This document shows positions 1-8,633 of a stretch of DNA of 64,000 bases, one piece after another. The position numbers were made by a program, and so were the translations under genes. Origin of the DNA: Paenibacillus sp. H1-7 (lineage in GTDB: Bacteria > Bacillota > Bacilli > Paenibacillales > NBRC-103111); contig NZ_CP031168.1 in the NCBI RefSeq assembly GCF_022354825.1, positions 5,147,501 through 5,211,500 on the forward strand. Reading direction: 5' to 3'. A model generated the notes under the pieces. It saw nothing but the letters and a program-made list of their open reading frames with translations, made no database searches and was not told the DNA's origin. Position 1 is the stretch's first letter, and every line of letters starts with the position of its first letter.

Positions 1-119
1 TCTTTGTTGCTGGTCTCATTATTTACGCCTCTCATGCCGTAAGGGATCGGTTTCTCACTCCTCGTATCGATATCAATAACCGCGTGAGCTGCGTCCGTTT
101 GAAACGGTATCGTGCTCAT
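1..119 (-). CDS. 5' end of an unidentified CDS, cut by the window edge
   Basis: An ATG at 119 on the minus strand is preceded by a strong ribosome binding site (GGAGGAGAT, six bases before the ATG) and opens a frame that runs without a stop for 39 codons to base 1. The visible start reads MSTIPFQTDAAHAVIDIDTR and then continues. It has no signal peptide, so the product is probably cytoplasmic. I do not recognise the family from so short a piece. It diverges from the AraC regulator that starts at 339, with a shared intergenic region of about 220 bases. Together with the GH2 gene nearby this suggests a sugar-related enzyme, but that is inference from position only. Confidence 0.6.
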   Translation of the reverse strand, partial: MSTIPFQTDAAHAVIDIDTRSEKPIPYGMRGVNNETSNK

Positions 120-338
120 TTCAGCATCTCCTCCATCCTTCGTTGTCAGGCTCCCTTCAGGCCACAGCAAGTAAGCTATGGCAAGCAACGACACTATAAC
201 CGGCATGACGCCTCTTCCCCTCAATCTATATACACCTTCTTCCTCCAAGGGTGGTTGTGTTACAATACATTCATTACTCCTAAGAGACGGGCTGACTGCC
301 TTTGTAGGAATACAATTTTCAGTAGAATGGTGAGGATT

Positions 339-1175
339 ATGGACAAATACGGGCCTATCTATCATTTTCCGACTATCGGCGAAATCCCTCCCCCCATCAG
401 TGTGCCTTTCATCGGCATTAATTACTGCACTCCTCAGTACCGCAATGTGAGAAGGATTTCCACCATTACGGTCATCGGCTGCGTGCTGTCGGGTCGCGGG
501 AAAATTCGCGTGAACTCACAAACCAGTCGCGTGCAGCAAGGCGATGTCTTCCTTATGCGCAGCGGCAGCTTCCATGAGGTGATATCCGAAGCGACGCCGG
601 AGGAGCCATGGGTATTTATATGGTATAACGTACACAGCCAATGGGCGCTCAATGTTCTCGAGGCTTACCGGCTTCTCTCCACCATTGTCGTCCCGGACGC
701 GGACATGGAACCGTTGTTCCGGCAAGGGATTGATTGGGCCGAGAGCAAAACGATCGAGGAGATGCAAGGAGCCCTGCAGCAGCTGTTCATGCAAATCGTG
801 ATCCGTTTATCGGAAATCCAAAGAAACCGCGGAGACCTGTTACCTCTCCTTGTACGGCAGATCAAGCTGCACCTGGACAACCAGATGCTGCAGCCGTTTC
901 ATACCGAGCAGCTCGTTAAGGAGATGGGCCTATCCGCCAAGCATTTGAACCGGGTGTTCAAGAAGGAAATGGGAACCACGATATACAACTATGTTCTTAC
1001 CAAAAAAGTGGAATCGGCCAAGCTGATGCTGATCGAGACCCACTTGACGGTCAACGAAATTTCCGAGCAACTGGGTTATTCCGACCCCCATTATTTCTCC
1101 AATCTCTTCAAGCAAAAAATCGGTATGCGCCCCACCGCGTTCCGTAGTAAATTCAGTGAGCAGGAGCATCATTAG
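339..1175 (+). CDS. AraC-family transcriptional regulator with cupin-like sensor domain
   Basis: Predicted 278-residue DNA-binding regulator. The N-terminal half looks like an AraC ligand-binding cupin (segments VIGCVLSGRGKIRV and GDVFLMRSGSFHEV). The last 100 residues carry two helix-turn-helix units typical of AraC/XylS proteins (LVKEMGLSAKHLNRVFKKEM, then VNEISEQLGYSDPHYFSNLF). The frame is open further upstream to 84, but those residues look non-coding and the cupin begins at the ATG at 339, so I use that start; ATG 327 is an alternative. It is divergent from the clipped gene at 1-119 and convergent with the GH2 gene. It probably activates neighbouring sugar genes in response to a saccharide; the ligand is unknown. 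Confidence 0.85.
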   Translation: MDKYGPIYHFPTIGEIPPPISVPFIGINYCTPQYRNVRRISTITVIGCVLSGRGKIRVNSQTSRVQQGDVFLMRSGSFHEVISEATPEEPWVFIWYNVHSQWALNVLEAYRLLSTIVVPDADMEPLFRQGIDWAESKTIEEMQGALQQLFMQIVIRLSEIQRNRGDLLPLLVRQIKLHLDNQMLQPFHTEQLVKEMGLSAKHLNRVFKKEMGTTIYNYVLTKKVESAKLMLIETHLTVNEISEQLGYSDPHYFSNLFKQKIGMRPTAFRSKFSEQEHH

Positions 1176-1239
1176 CCGCATTAAAGTAAGCGATTTCATA
1201 CAACTGCCGCTCTACGCGGCTAGCACAGCTGCTGCAAGA

Positions 1240-1263
1240 AAGCCTCCCTTGCCAGGGAGGCTT
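1240..1263. terminator. Hairpin between convergent genes
   Basis: Perfect 10-base arms AAGCCTCCCT and AGGGAGGCTT around TGCC, lying between the convergent araC-type gene and the GH2 gene. It can act in both directions, although neither side has a long T tract. Confidence 0.7.
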
Positions 1264-1267
1264 CTCA

Positions 1268-3022
1268 TTAGCTGCCGGACGGCTCGGTCCGTTCTATGGC
1301 AGCCGGCTTCATATTGATTCTGCGGATCTCATCCCTCGGGAACTTCAGCTTGCGATCGTAGGTATACAGCCCGTTCACCTCTTGCTCTACATCATAGAGC
1401 TGAGTGTAGCATAAACCGCTGATGTTCGGGTTATCCAGTATGACCGTCATAAGGCCCTCATACCGGGCAAGAAACTCCTCCTCGCTTTTCGGACGGTCGC
1501 CATACCCCCAGCCTTCTTCGTGAGATTGGGCCGGGTCCCACCAGATGCCCCCGTATTCCGCTACCTGATAGGGCTGTCCTTCATACTTTTGCCGCTTCGG
1601 ATGCCGTACATACACTTCGCCGCCGTTCTTCATCGGCTCCAGTCTGGCTGCGAACGATTCGGGATCCTGATCATAATCATGCAAGCTGAAGATGTCCGTC
1701 TTTACGTGATAATGGCCGCTCGTATCCTTCACCGGACGCGTCGGATCAATGCTCTTGCTCACCTCATAGGTGATGCGCAGCACCTCATTATCCTGCTTCG
1801 TTCCGTCTCGGTCCCACGTCTCGTTGAACGGGCACCAGCCGATAATAGACGGATGATTGAAATCACGTTCCATCCCTTCGATCCATTCCGGCAAAAAGCT
1901 CCGAAGTCCCGCTGGCGTAGTAATGTCAAGCCCCCAGTTGGCGTGTTCCGCCCATACCAGGTAGCCTAGCTTGTCCGCCCAATACAAGAAGCGGGGCTCG
2001 AATATTTTCTCATGCAGCCGGGCTCCATTGAAGCCCAAATCCATAGCAAGCTCAATATCGCGGCTTAGAGCTTCATCCGTTGGCGCCGTGTAGATGCCGT
2101 CCGGATAGAAGCCTTGATCCAGTACGAGACGCTGGAAGACGGTCCGCCCGTTGATCAATACCGCTTTATCGGTCAAGGTGATCTCCCGCAGTCCGAAATA
2201 ACTTGTTACTTTGTCGAATGCATGGCCATTCTCTTCCAATGTAAAGGACAGGTCATACAGCCTTCCGTTCCCCGGCTCCCACAGATGTACTTCGTCCAGC
2301 GACAGCTGCGTGTGCAGCTGATGACTGCCGATTTGCGCAGTGCGGCTGCCTACAGGCTTTCCGTTGTAATAAGCGTCGATGCGCAGCGATAGACCCTTTT
2401 TGTAGCTCCCATTGAAGCGTATCGCCAAGTTCGCCTGACCGTTGAGCGGATCCGTTACGATACGGTACGAATCGATATGGAATTCCGGAACGCATTCCAG
2501 CCATACCGTTTGCCAAATACCGGTTGTCCGCGTGTAGTAGCAATTATACGAATGATATTTACCGCTCTGCTTGCCTCCCGGCTGCAGTCCTGTTCGAACA
2601 TCATCCTCAGCGCACACCGTAATGACATTGTCTCCTTCTTGTACCAGCTTCGTTATATCGAACTGAAACGAGCTGTAGCCGCCCCGGTGCGTTCCCGCCG
2701 ATACGCCGTTAACCCATACTTCCGTCTCATAATCAACGGCTCCGAAGTTCAGCAGAATGCGCTGGCCTGACCAATCCTTCGGCAGCGTAAACGTCCTGCG
2801 ATACCATACTGCAGGCATAAAATCGGTATACCCGATTCCCGATAGACTGCTTTCCGGGCAGAAGGGCACGATGATTGACTGCTCCAGCCGCTCCGTTTGA
2901 TGGAGGCCGCGCTGTCTGCCGGTCCGTCCAAAATCCATTTCAAACTCCCATGTTCCGTTCAAATTAATCCATTCCGCTCGAACAAGCTGCGGACGCGGGT
3001 ATTCAGGTCTTGGAATGTGCAT
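1268..3022 (-). CDS. GH2 glycoside hydrolase (beta-galactosidase/beta-glucuronidase type)
   Basis: 584 residues, a length that fits the compact GH2 enzymes (sugar-binding, Ig-like and TIM-barrel domains) rather than LacZ-sized ones. The N-terminal jelly roll is visible around residues 1-175 (LNGTWEFEMDFG, then AVWYRRTF and VDYETEVWVNG). The barrel holds the acid/base glutamate E401 in PFNETWD and the nucleophile E489 in QVAEYGG; both are intact. There is no signal peptide, so it should act in the cytoplasm on imported oligosaccharides. It stands alone between terminators, convergent with the AraC regulator at 339-1175. The substrate (beta-galactoside, beta-glucuronide or beta-mannoside) cannot be decided by eye. 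Confidence 0.9.
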   Translation of the reverse strand: MHIPRPEYPRPQLVRAEWINLNGTWEFEMDFGRTGRQRGLHQTERLEQSIIVPFCPESSLSGIGYTDFMPAVWYRRTFTLPKDWSGQRILLNFGAVDYETEVWVNGVSAGTHRGGYSSFQFDITKLVQEGDNVITVCAEDDVRTGLQPGGKQSGKYHSYNCYYTRTTGIWQTVWLECVPEFHIDSYRIVTDPLNGQANLAIRFNGSYKKGLSLRIDAYYNGKPVGSRTAQIGSHQLHTQLSLDEVHLWEPGNGRLYDLSFTLEENGHAFDKVTSYFGLREITLTDKAVLINGRTVFQRLVLDQGFYPDGIYTAPTDEALSRDIELAMDLGFNGARLHEKIFEPRFLYWADKLGYLVWAEHANWGLDITTPAGLRSFLPEWIEGMERDFNHPSIIGWCPFNETWDRDGTKQDNEVLRITYEVSKSIDPTRPVKDTSGHYHVKTDIFSLHDYDQDPESFAARLEPMKNGGEVYVRHPKRQKYEGQPYQVAEYGGIWWDPAQSHEEGWGYGDRPKSEEEFLARYEGLMTVILDNPNISGLCYTQLYDVEQEVNGLYTYDRKLKFPRDEIRRINMKPAAIERTEPSGS

Positions 3023-3154
3023 TGCGTTACTTCCTTTCGGTATGTATTTATTAGCTTCCGAGTAATACAGCTTAATAGTAATCCTTCCCGAGCGAAGCAG
3101 TAAATGTATTTAAAGGATCAAATAGTGAGGAAAAAAGACATCGGACCGATAATG

Positions 3155-3177
3155 AAAAAACCCGCGATCTACGCGGG
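3155..3177 (-). terminator. Rho-independent terminator after the 3204-3641 gene
   Basis: Read on the minus strand: CCCGCG, five-base loop, CGCGGG, then TTTTTT. It lies 27 bases past the stop of the small gene at 3204-3641. Confidence 0.8.
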
Positions 3178-3203
3178 AGCGGATATGGATATTTACAGAC
3201 AGA

Positions 3204-3641
3204 TCAGTTATCAACAAAAAAGAGGACGGTTCCAAAATGTTTCATAAATAGTTTATAATCGGTTGTGCCCTTCAATACGATAACGGCTGGAAAAGCATTG
3301 ATTTTACTTTGCTTCAAAGCAGCGAATAACTCTTTTTGCAGGTAAGAATAAAATTTGCCCTTCTCATACTCAATAATAAGCGGAGGCAGCGCAGCTGGTT
3401 CGTTAGGTTCTTCCACCTGAGCTTCAACCAGCTTCATTCCCTCACTCTGAATTAGGCGCAGCGGAAACTTGACGACTCCAAAATATATCGCCTCTCCCTG
3501 CATGAAATCATAAGAAACAGGAGCATCTTTTGGAGTAAATAACAGATAGCACTGGACCCATTCCTCAAGCATGCCGGCATTGGCGTATTGTACAGCCGAT
3601 ACGAAAGTCGGTGCATACGTTAAATTGGGAGATATAGTCAC
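3204..3641 (-). CDS. Hypothetical protein, 145 residues
   Basis: The reading frame ends just before a good terminator, which supports it as a gene. The product is globular, without signal peptide or membrane segments, and has alternating hydrophobic strands (AIYFGVVKFPLRLI, AVIVLKG, TVLFFVD). The only available start is GTG at 3641, because a stop codon lies four codons upstream, and no clear ribosome binding site precedes it. The start is therefore uncertain, and the gene could be a 5'-shortened relic. I do not recognise the family. It follows the HxlR gene by about 100 bases on the same strand and may be cotranscribed. Confidence 0.55.
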   Translation of the reverse strand: MTISPNLTYAPTFVSAVQYANAGMLEEWVQCYLLFTPKDAPVSYDFMQGEAIYFGVVKFPLRLIQSEGMKLVEAQVEEPNEPAALPPLIIEYEKGKFYSYLQKELFAALKQSKINAFPAVIVLKGTTDYKLFMKHFGTVLFFVDN

Positions 3642-3743
3642 AGAATGGCTTTAATTGCGTTTTGGCTGGACAACCAATCAAAAAAAGCGGCTTAGTCCAT
3701 GACCAGAATGCAAGTCTTAGATCGCCGCTGTTGTTTTGTTTGT

Positions 3744-4115
3744 TTAAGGGACAAACTTTTGTGGTTGATCCGAACAAGAGGAGTTCCATTCCTTCTGCTG
3801 GATGAATTTCTCTCCCCACTCTTCCAATTGGTCCAATATGGATTTCAACGACTTTCCGAATTCGCTCATTTCATAGACTACCTTTGGCGGCACTTGATTG
3901 TATACCGTTCTTACGATAATACCGTCTTCCTCCAGCTCCCGAAGCTGCTGTGTTAACATTTTTTGGGTAATTTCGGGAATGACCCTCTTCAATTCGCTTG
4001 TTCTAAGGGGAACAGGGCCGCAGTTTAAATGGCATAAAATCAGCAGCTTCCATTTCCCTCCAATAACCTCCAATGTGGCTTCCGCCGGGATATTGAAGTT
4101 TTTTGTCTTCTCCAT
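3744..4115 (-). CDS. HxlR-family winged-helix transcriptional regulator
   Basis: 123 residues, standard HxlR size. The family core is plain: VIGGKWKLLILCHL near the N-terminus, the recognition region ITQKMLTQQLRELEEDGII, and a wing ending YEMSEFGKSL. The ATG at 4115 follows an AAAGGGGG ribosome binding site. It is divergent from the flavin reductase-like gene at 4291, with a shared promoter region carrying tandem palindromes (4151-4206), the usual arrangement for an HxlR repressor that senses reactive electrophiles or quinones. Autoregulation and repression of the neighbour are inferred from this layout. Confidence 0.9.
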   Translation of the reverse strand: MEKTKNFNIPAEATLEVIGGKWKLLILCHLNCGPVPLRTSELKRVIPEITQKMLTQQLRELEEDGIIVRTVYNQVPPKVVYEMSEFGKSLKSILDQLEEWGEKFIQQKEWNSSCSDQPQKFVP

Positions 4116-4150
4116 AGAATTACACGCCCCCTTTAATACATTGTTCTTTA

Positions 4151-4206
4151 TAGGTACTTTTTAGTACCTATAATACTTTTTAGTATTTATAGCACAAAAA
4201 AGTACG
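4151..4206. promoter_or_regulatory. Tandem palindromes in the HxlR/reductase divergent promoter
   Basis: Copy 1 (4151-4170) has perfect arms TAGGTACT and AGTACCTA around TTTT. Copy 2 (4172-4187) has AATACT and AGTATT around the same TTTT, centred 19 bases away. A degenerate third copy (about 4191-4206) carries GTACTTTTTT on the minus strand. Likely operators for the divergently encoded HxlR regulator; binding is inferred. Confidence 0.65.
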
Positions 4207-4290
4207 TTCTTCCTTTTTTGGACGGTATGCCGGATAATTTGATCGTACCTCATTCGAGGATTAACAGTAAAGAATGGAAGGTGGACGTAC

Positions 4291-4884
4291 ATGAAAGTCT
4301 TAACCGTTGTATCGCATCCAAGGGTGCATTCCTTAACCTTTTCTGCAGCAGCCAAATTTACCCAGGGATTGAGAGATGCGGGGCACGAAACGGAGATCCT
4401 GGATTTGCATCGCAGCGGCTTCAATCCCGTATTGTGGGAAGCGGACGAACCCGATTATTCTATCGATCGTAAGATCTATTCGCCTGAGGCGGAAGCAGAA
4501 ATCGAACGAATGAACAATCATGATGCTCTGGCCTACATTTTCCCAATTTGGTGGTACGGTCTCCCTGCTATGCTAAAAGGATATATCGACCGGGTATGGA
4601 ACAATGGCTTTGCTTACGGCTCCAATACATTGCATCATCAACAAATCCTATGGCTTGGGCTCGCAGCGGCTTCGAATGAAGACTTTGCAAAAAGACAATA
4701 CGACAAGATGATCTCCCACCAATTAAACGTTGGAATGGCCGAATACTGCGGCATCACTAATAGCAGAGTCGAAATATTATATAACACCTTAGATACAAAG
4801 CAAGAAACATTCGACAAGCTTCTGACGCAAGCTTATCATCTCGGACTGTATTATGACAACTATTCTAAGGCCGTGCATTCATGA
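4291..4884 (+). CDS. NAD(P)H dehydrogenase (quinone)-like flavodoxin-fold reductase
   Basis: 197 residues with the flavodoxin-like fold of the NQO1/YwrO/KefF family. It starts KVLTVVSHPRVHSLTFS, the FMN/FAD phosphate-binding loop. It continues with the family signature AYIFPIWWYGLPAMLKGYID and then RVWNNGFAYG. It probably performs two-electron reduction of quinones or other electrophiles in the cytoplasm using NAD(P)H. The ATG at 4291 follows a GGAAGGTGG site. It is divergent from HxlR, a common pairing for quinone/aldehyde-responsive detoxification. The exact substrate is unknown. Confidence 0.87.
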   Translation: MKVLTVVSHPRVHSLTFSAAAKFTQGLRDAGHETEILDLHRSGFNPVLWEADEPDYSIDRKIYSPEAEAEIERMNNHDALAYIFPIWWYGLPAMLKGYIDRVWNNGFAYGSNTLHHQQILWLGLAAASNEDFAKRQYDKMISHQLNVGMAEYCGITNSRVEILYNTLDTKQETFDKLLTQAYHLGLYYDNYSKAVHS

Positions 4885-4944
4885 GAAGTACGGCTATCGA
4901 CTCTATTGACAAAGAGCAAAGATGATTGACTGCGGTCGGTTAAC

Positions 4945-4976
4945 AAAAAATAGACTGCCGCGTGTTTACGCGGCAG
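4945..4976 (-). terminator. Terminator of the two-dehydrogenase operon
   Basis: Perfect 9-base arms CTGCCGCGT and ACGCGGCAG around GTTT. On the minus strand the hairpin is followed by CTATTTTTTG. It lies 40 bases past the stop of the gene at 5017-6045. Confidence 0.85.
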
Positions 4977-5016
4977 CCTTAAGCCGTCTGTCATTCAGAC
5001 TATTGCATGATCCGGC

Positions 5017-6045
5017 TTATGCCCCGAATCCTCCCGGTTTGCCCAGCTCAACTTCGCGCTGCAATTTGGAAGACGCATAAGTTCCCAATATAATTTCAAG
5101 CGCGTGAATGCCTTCCTCTCCCGGTACGACAGGAGCCCGTTGTTCTTGAACGGCCAGAGCCATATCGCGAAGCTGAATCCGGTGACCGTCAGGGATCACT
5201 TGAAACGGTTCGAAGGAAGGGAGCTCCACCGCTTCCCCGTTCACCTTCAGAAGCTCGATGTCATCTTCCTTGTAAACGATGGTTCCTCGTTCACCGTGGA
5301 TTTCCAGGCGCTGGCCCAGATCAGGATAAACGGTCGTCGTTATTTCCATAACTCCCATGGCCCCATTGCGGAAACGAAGCAGCGATACAGCGGTATCCTC
5401 TACCTCGATTTGTCTTAACTGCGTGCTTGCCCGGCCATAGACGGATTCCACCGGCCCTACGAGCCATTGCAGCAGATCGACGGTGTGAATCCCTTGATTC
5501 ATCATCGATCCGCCTCCATCGATATGCCACGTTCCCCTCCAGCCGGCGCTGTCGTAATACTGCTGGCTGCGGTATATCTTCACATACGCATCGCACAAGC
5601 TTAATTTGCCGAGCCTTCCGTCTGCAATGAACTGCTTGACATATTGTGCCGCAGGAGACATTCTTCTTGGAAAAATCGTCGCCAGCAGAACGCCCTGCTG
5701 CCGGCACTCTTGAATCATCCGATGTGCATCTTCGATGAGAATAGCCATAGGCTTCTCTACGACCACATGCTTGCCGGCTCTTGCAGCCCGAATGGTCTGT
5801 TCGGCATGATAACCGCTTGGCGTACAAATGCAAACGACTTCGATCTCGTCATTTTGCAGCATATCCTCGAACTTCAAGTACAGCCGGCCTCCATGCTTAT
5901 CGGCGAAGGCCCGTCCTTTCCCTTCGTCCGATTCGCATACGGCGACCAGCTCTGCTTCCTCCACCGCATGGATTGCATTCGCATGAACCTCGGCGATAAC
6001 GCCGCATCCGAGAATGGCGAATTTGGTTGTTCTTTTCAGGCTCAT
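5017..6045 (-). CDS. Gfo/Idh/MocA-family oxidoreductase
   Basis: 342 residues. The N-terminal Rossmann fold begins KFAILGCGVIAEVHANAI with the GxGxxA-like nucleotide motif, followed by the family signature VVVEKPMAI around residue 95. The C-terminal alpha/beta half contains GWRGTWHIDGGGSMMNQGIH, in which the GGG and the catalytic-type His are visible. It probably oxidises or reduces a sugar, inositol or amino-sugar with NAD(P). Its ATG overlaps the end of the upstream dehydrogenase gene by four bases, so the two are translationally coupled. Both lie downstream of the family-1 binding protein, suggesting they process the sugar taken up by that importer. Confidence 0.88.
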   Translation of the reverse strand: MSLKRTTKFAILGCGVIAEVHANAIHAVEEAELVAVCESDEGKGRAFADKHGGRLYLKFEDMLQNDEIEVVCICTPSGYHAEQTIRAARAGKHVVVEKPMAILIEDAHRMIQECRQQGVLLATIFPRRMSPAAQYVKQFIADGRLGKLSLCDAYVKIYRSQQYYDSAGWRGTWHIDGGGSMMNQGIHTVDLLQWLVGPVESVYGRASTQLRQIEVEDTAVSLLRFRNGAMGVMEITTTVYPDLGQRLEIHGERGTIVYKEDDIELLKVNGEAVELPSFEPFQVIPDGHRIQLRDMALAVQEQRAPVVPGEEGIHALEIILGTYASSKLQREVELGKPGGFGA

Positions 6046-7064
6046 GGCCTCAGCCTCTTCTCTTGTGTATGAATAACATTAACAAGCCCGTCCGCTAAGA
6101 TAGTCGCCTCCGTCGTCTTGAGAATGTCGTTATGGGAAATCATCGAGGGCTGACCATCCATGCGCCGGATGAAATCGGCCGAGATAGACCATGGCGGCTG
6201 CTCAAGCGACAGTAAGGCCGCCGGGGCATCATTCGTCAGCTGGATCAGGACAGCAGCGTCTTGGACTAGCGGATCTCCTTGCAGCCGCAGCTCGGCAAAG
6301 CCTTCCGTGCCGGTCACAAAGATGCGGCCGTCTCCCCATGTCCAGCTTCGGCTTGGCGTATGCCAGTCGGCATATAATTGGGCGACGACGCTCCCCTCCA
6401 TAACGACCTGCAGGCTTGCGGTGTTATAGAACGTCTCGTGCTCAGGCAATATCGTCTTGCCCATGTAGCCGTCGATCGCTTCGATCTCGCTGCCGGTAAA
6501 CCAACGCAACAGATCGAAATCGTGCACGAGCAAATCAACAACGATGCCGCCGGACTGCTCTTTACTGAAAAACCATTCCGGCCTTCTAGCCGCATCCAGA
6601 CGATGAGGCTTACGCATGCCTACCGTAACGATGTCTCCGAGATCGCCTTGCTCAATCCGTCTCTTCAATGTATAAATGGCGGGATGAAACCGCTCGGTGA
6701 GCAGCATTCCGACTTGAATCCGGCCCCGGCGGATCACCGCCTTCAATCGCTCAAGCCCTTTCGCGCAAGTAACGGCCGGTTTGTCAACCATCACATGCTT
6801 GCCCCGGCTTTCGCACAGTTCAATGACATCGATTTTCTTGTTGTTTATCGAAGCGCAGCCGACAACGTCTACGGATTCTCCCAACAAGCTTTCTATGTCG
6901 CCTGTAACGGGGATCCCATATTGCTCCGCTATGCTTTGGGCCAATTCTGCATTCTCGTCCTCGTATATTCCTGCGCATGTATGCCCCAACTCAAGCATCT
7001 CGCTAATAAATATGCCGATATGCGCATGCTGACAGCCAATAATCGCAAACTGGCGAGCTCTCAT
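6042..7064 (-). CDS. Gfo/Idh/MocA-family oxidoreductase
   Basis: 340 residues, a second member of the same superfamily but clearly diverged from its neighbour. It shows QFAIIGCQHAHIGIFISEML at the N-terminus (a modified glycine motif: GCQHAHIG in place of GxGxxA) and VMVDKPAVT, the EKP-like signature with D instead of E. RPEWFFSKEQSGGIVVDLLV-H-DFD is the substrate/catalytic region. These changes suggest a distinct substrate or cofactor handling. It overlaps the next gene by ATGA and starts 36 bases after the binding-protein gene, so it belongs to the same transcript. The paired dehydrogenases may perform consecutive redox steps or an epimerisation. Confidence 0.85.
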   Translation of the reverse strand: MRARQFAIIGCQHAHIGIFISEMLELGHTCAGIYEDENAELAQSIAEQYGIPVTGDIESLLGESVDVVGCASINNKKIDVIELCESRGKHVMVDKPAVTCAKGLERLKAVIRRGRIQVGMLLTERFHPAIYTLKRRIEQGDLGDIVTVGMRKPHRLDAARRPEWFFSKEQSGGIVVDLLVHDFDLLRWFTGSEIEAIDGYMGKTILPEHETFYNTASLQVVMEGSVVAQLYADWHTPSRSWTWGDGRIFVTGTEGFAELRLQGDPLVQDAAVLIQLTNDAPAALLSLEQPPWSISADFIRRMDGQPSMISHNDILKTTEATILADGLVNVIHTQEKRLRP

Positions 7065-7100
7065 TCACCTTTAACCCCTTTCGTTCCCAGCTCTGAGAAG

Positions 7101-8441
7101 CTAGTTGTTTTTCTCATAAATTTTATCGGCTTCCTTGCGGAACTCGGCAGCCGCCTCATCGATCGTCGCTTTACCGAATTGCTGCTTCTGTACAATTTGT
7201 TCAAACAGCTTGTTCACTTCGCCCGTGCCTTTAGGTCCGCCGTCGTACATCGAAGGCTTGCTGCTCGTTACATGCTGCAGCATGGATGCCATTTTCTTAT
7301 CCCGGTCGTTAAATTTCGGAGTCAGGTATTCCAGCATTTTTTTATTTTCCGGCATGCCTCTTTCCGTTTCCAGAATGTCTGCCGCTTCCTTCGAATTCAG
7401 GAAAAAGTCGAGGAACATCGCCGCTTCCTTCGGATACTTAGATTTCGCCGAAGCCGAAAGGAACATGGCCGGCAAAATAGCGCTCCCGGTTTGTTTGTCT
7501 TTCGGGTAGGAAACCATATCGATCTTGTCTTTCATGACATTCTCATAAGCCGGGAACGTCGCTGTAAACTGCGGCCCCATAATAGGAACGATTCCCCTCA
7601 TCAGAGCATCCTTATTGGGATCCGCATTGCCGATAGGCATGAAGGAGGCGGTCATTGTAGCCGGAGGAATGATGCCCTCCTTGCGAGCGTCGTCCCACAT
7701 TTTCAACCAGTTCTTAAACGTCTGATCCGTGAAGCTGAGCCGGTTGTCCTTATACATTTGCTCGCCGACAGAGAACACATAATACATATAGGCTTCCATG
7801 GAGCTCGACATGTCGAAGGCGCCGTATACTTTTTCACCCAGCTTGGACTTCACTTCGCGCGCTTTATCGAAATATTCCTTCCAGGTCATATCCAGCTTCG
7901 GAGGTTCGACGCCTGCCTGCTGGTACATTTCCTTGTTATAAATTAATGCGGAGGCATTGTCGGATACCGGCAATCCGGTAAGCTTGCCTTTCACCGTACC
8001 TTGATTTTTCACCACATCGGCATTCAAATCGTCAATCTTCAGCTCTTTGCCGACATAGGGAGCAAGATCGGCCAACACCCCCCTATCGGAATACTCTTTA
8101 ATATATAAAATGCTCATTTGCATCAAATCCGGTACATTGCCTCCTGCGACCTGGGTGGACAGCTTCTCCCAGTATCCGTCAAAGCTCGTATATTCCGGCT
8201 TTATCTTGATGTTCGGATGAAGCTGCTCGAACTTCTCGATAACCTTCAGCGTCCTGTCGTGCCGTCCCTGACTTCCCCACCATGTAAATCGCAGTTCTAC
8301 CTTCCCTGATCCGGAAGGATCGGCAGCGGCGCTCGGATTCTTCTTCTCTGTCGGAACACATCCGGCTGCCAGTCCGCCTAACAAGGTTAAGGTTATCATC
8401 GGGACAACCAAATTTCGGGTCAAACCATGTAGACTTGCCAT
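7101..8441 (-). CDS. Sugar ABC transporter substrate-binding lipoprotein (family 1)
   Basis: 446 residues. A signal peptide ends in the lipobox LAAGC, so the mature protein is lipid-anchored outside the membrane. The mature part starts with a strand typical of family-1 sugar-binding proteins (VELRFTWWG) and shows PDLMQM, DMTWKEYFDKAREV and AAMFLDFFL helices. The listed frame opens at GTG 8450, but the ATG at 8441 has the better spacing from AAGGGG, so I use it. It serves the permeases at 12067-13815. It sits behind a terminator and its own AT-rich leader, so it is probably expressed more strongly than the permeases. The two dehydrogenases follow in the same transcript. Confidence 0.9.
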   Translation of the reverse strand: MASLHGLTRNLVVPMITLTLLGGLAAGCVPTEKKNPSAAADPSGSGKVELRFTWWGSQGRHDRTLKVIEKFEQLHPNIKIKPEYTSFDGYWEKLSTQVAGGNVPDLMQMSILYIKEYSDRGVLADLAPYVGKELKIDDLNADVVKNQGTVKGKLTGLPVSDNASALIYNKEMYQQAGVEPPKLDMTWKEYFDKAREVKSKLGEKVYGAFDMSSSMEAYMYYVFSVGEQMYKDNRLSFTDQTFKNWLKMWDDARKEGIIPPATMTASFMPIGNADPNKDALMRGIVPIMGPQFTATFPAYENVMKDKIDMVSYPKDKQTGSAILPAMFLSASAKSKYPKEAAMFLDFFLNSKEAADILETERGMPENKKMLEYLTPKFNDRDKKMASMLQHVTSSKPSMYDGGPKGTGEVNKLFEQIVQKQQFGKATIDEAAAEFRKEADKIYEKNN

Positions 8442-8570
8442 TGTTGACACACCCCTTATGAATTTACTTGCTTACATATCAATTATAAAATGAGCGCTAT
8501 TTTTAAAAATAAGAGAAATCTACAAAAAATATTAAAATAATACGGACTGTTGCAGCCGCGAATAGAGATA

Positions 8571-8617
8571 AAAAAACTCCTAAAACAAAAGCCGGGATGC
8601 GGTGCAGCTTTGTTTTA
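8571..8617 (-). terminator. Terminator between the response regulator and the binding-protein gene
   Basis: On the minus strand, TAAAACAAAGC and GCTTTTGTTTTA arms close a 14-base loop and are followed by GGAG and seven Ts. It sits just past the stop at 8634 and separates the permease/two-component unit from the binding-protein unit. Confidence 0.75.
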
Positions 8618-8633
8618 AGAGGTGCGGGGTCAG

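Noticed and set aside
3565..3819. 84-codon minus-strand frame between HxlR and the 145-residue gene
   Set aside because: It overlaps the ends of both neighbouring genes, has no ribosome binding site and no recognisable pattern.
6378..7946. 522-codon plus-strand open frame
   Set aside because: It lies antisense to the second Gfo/Idh gene and the binding-protein gene. Its translation is rich in Arg/His/Phe and has no recognisable domain, and it has no ribosome binding site.
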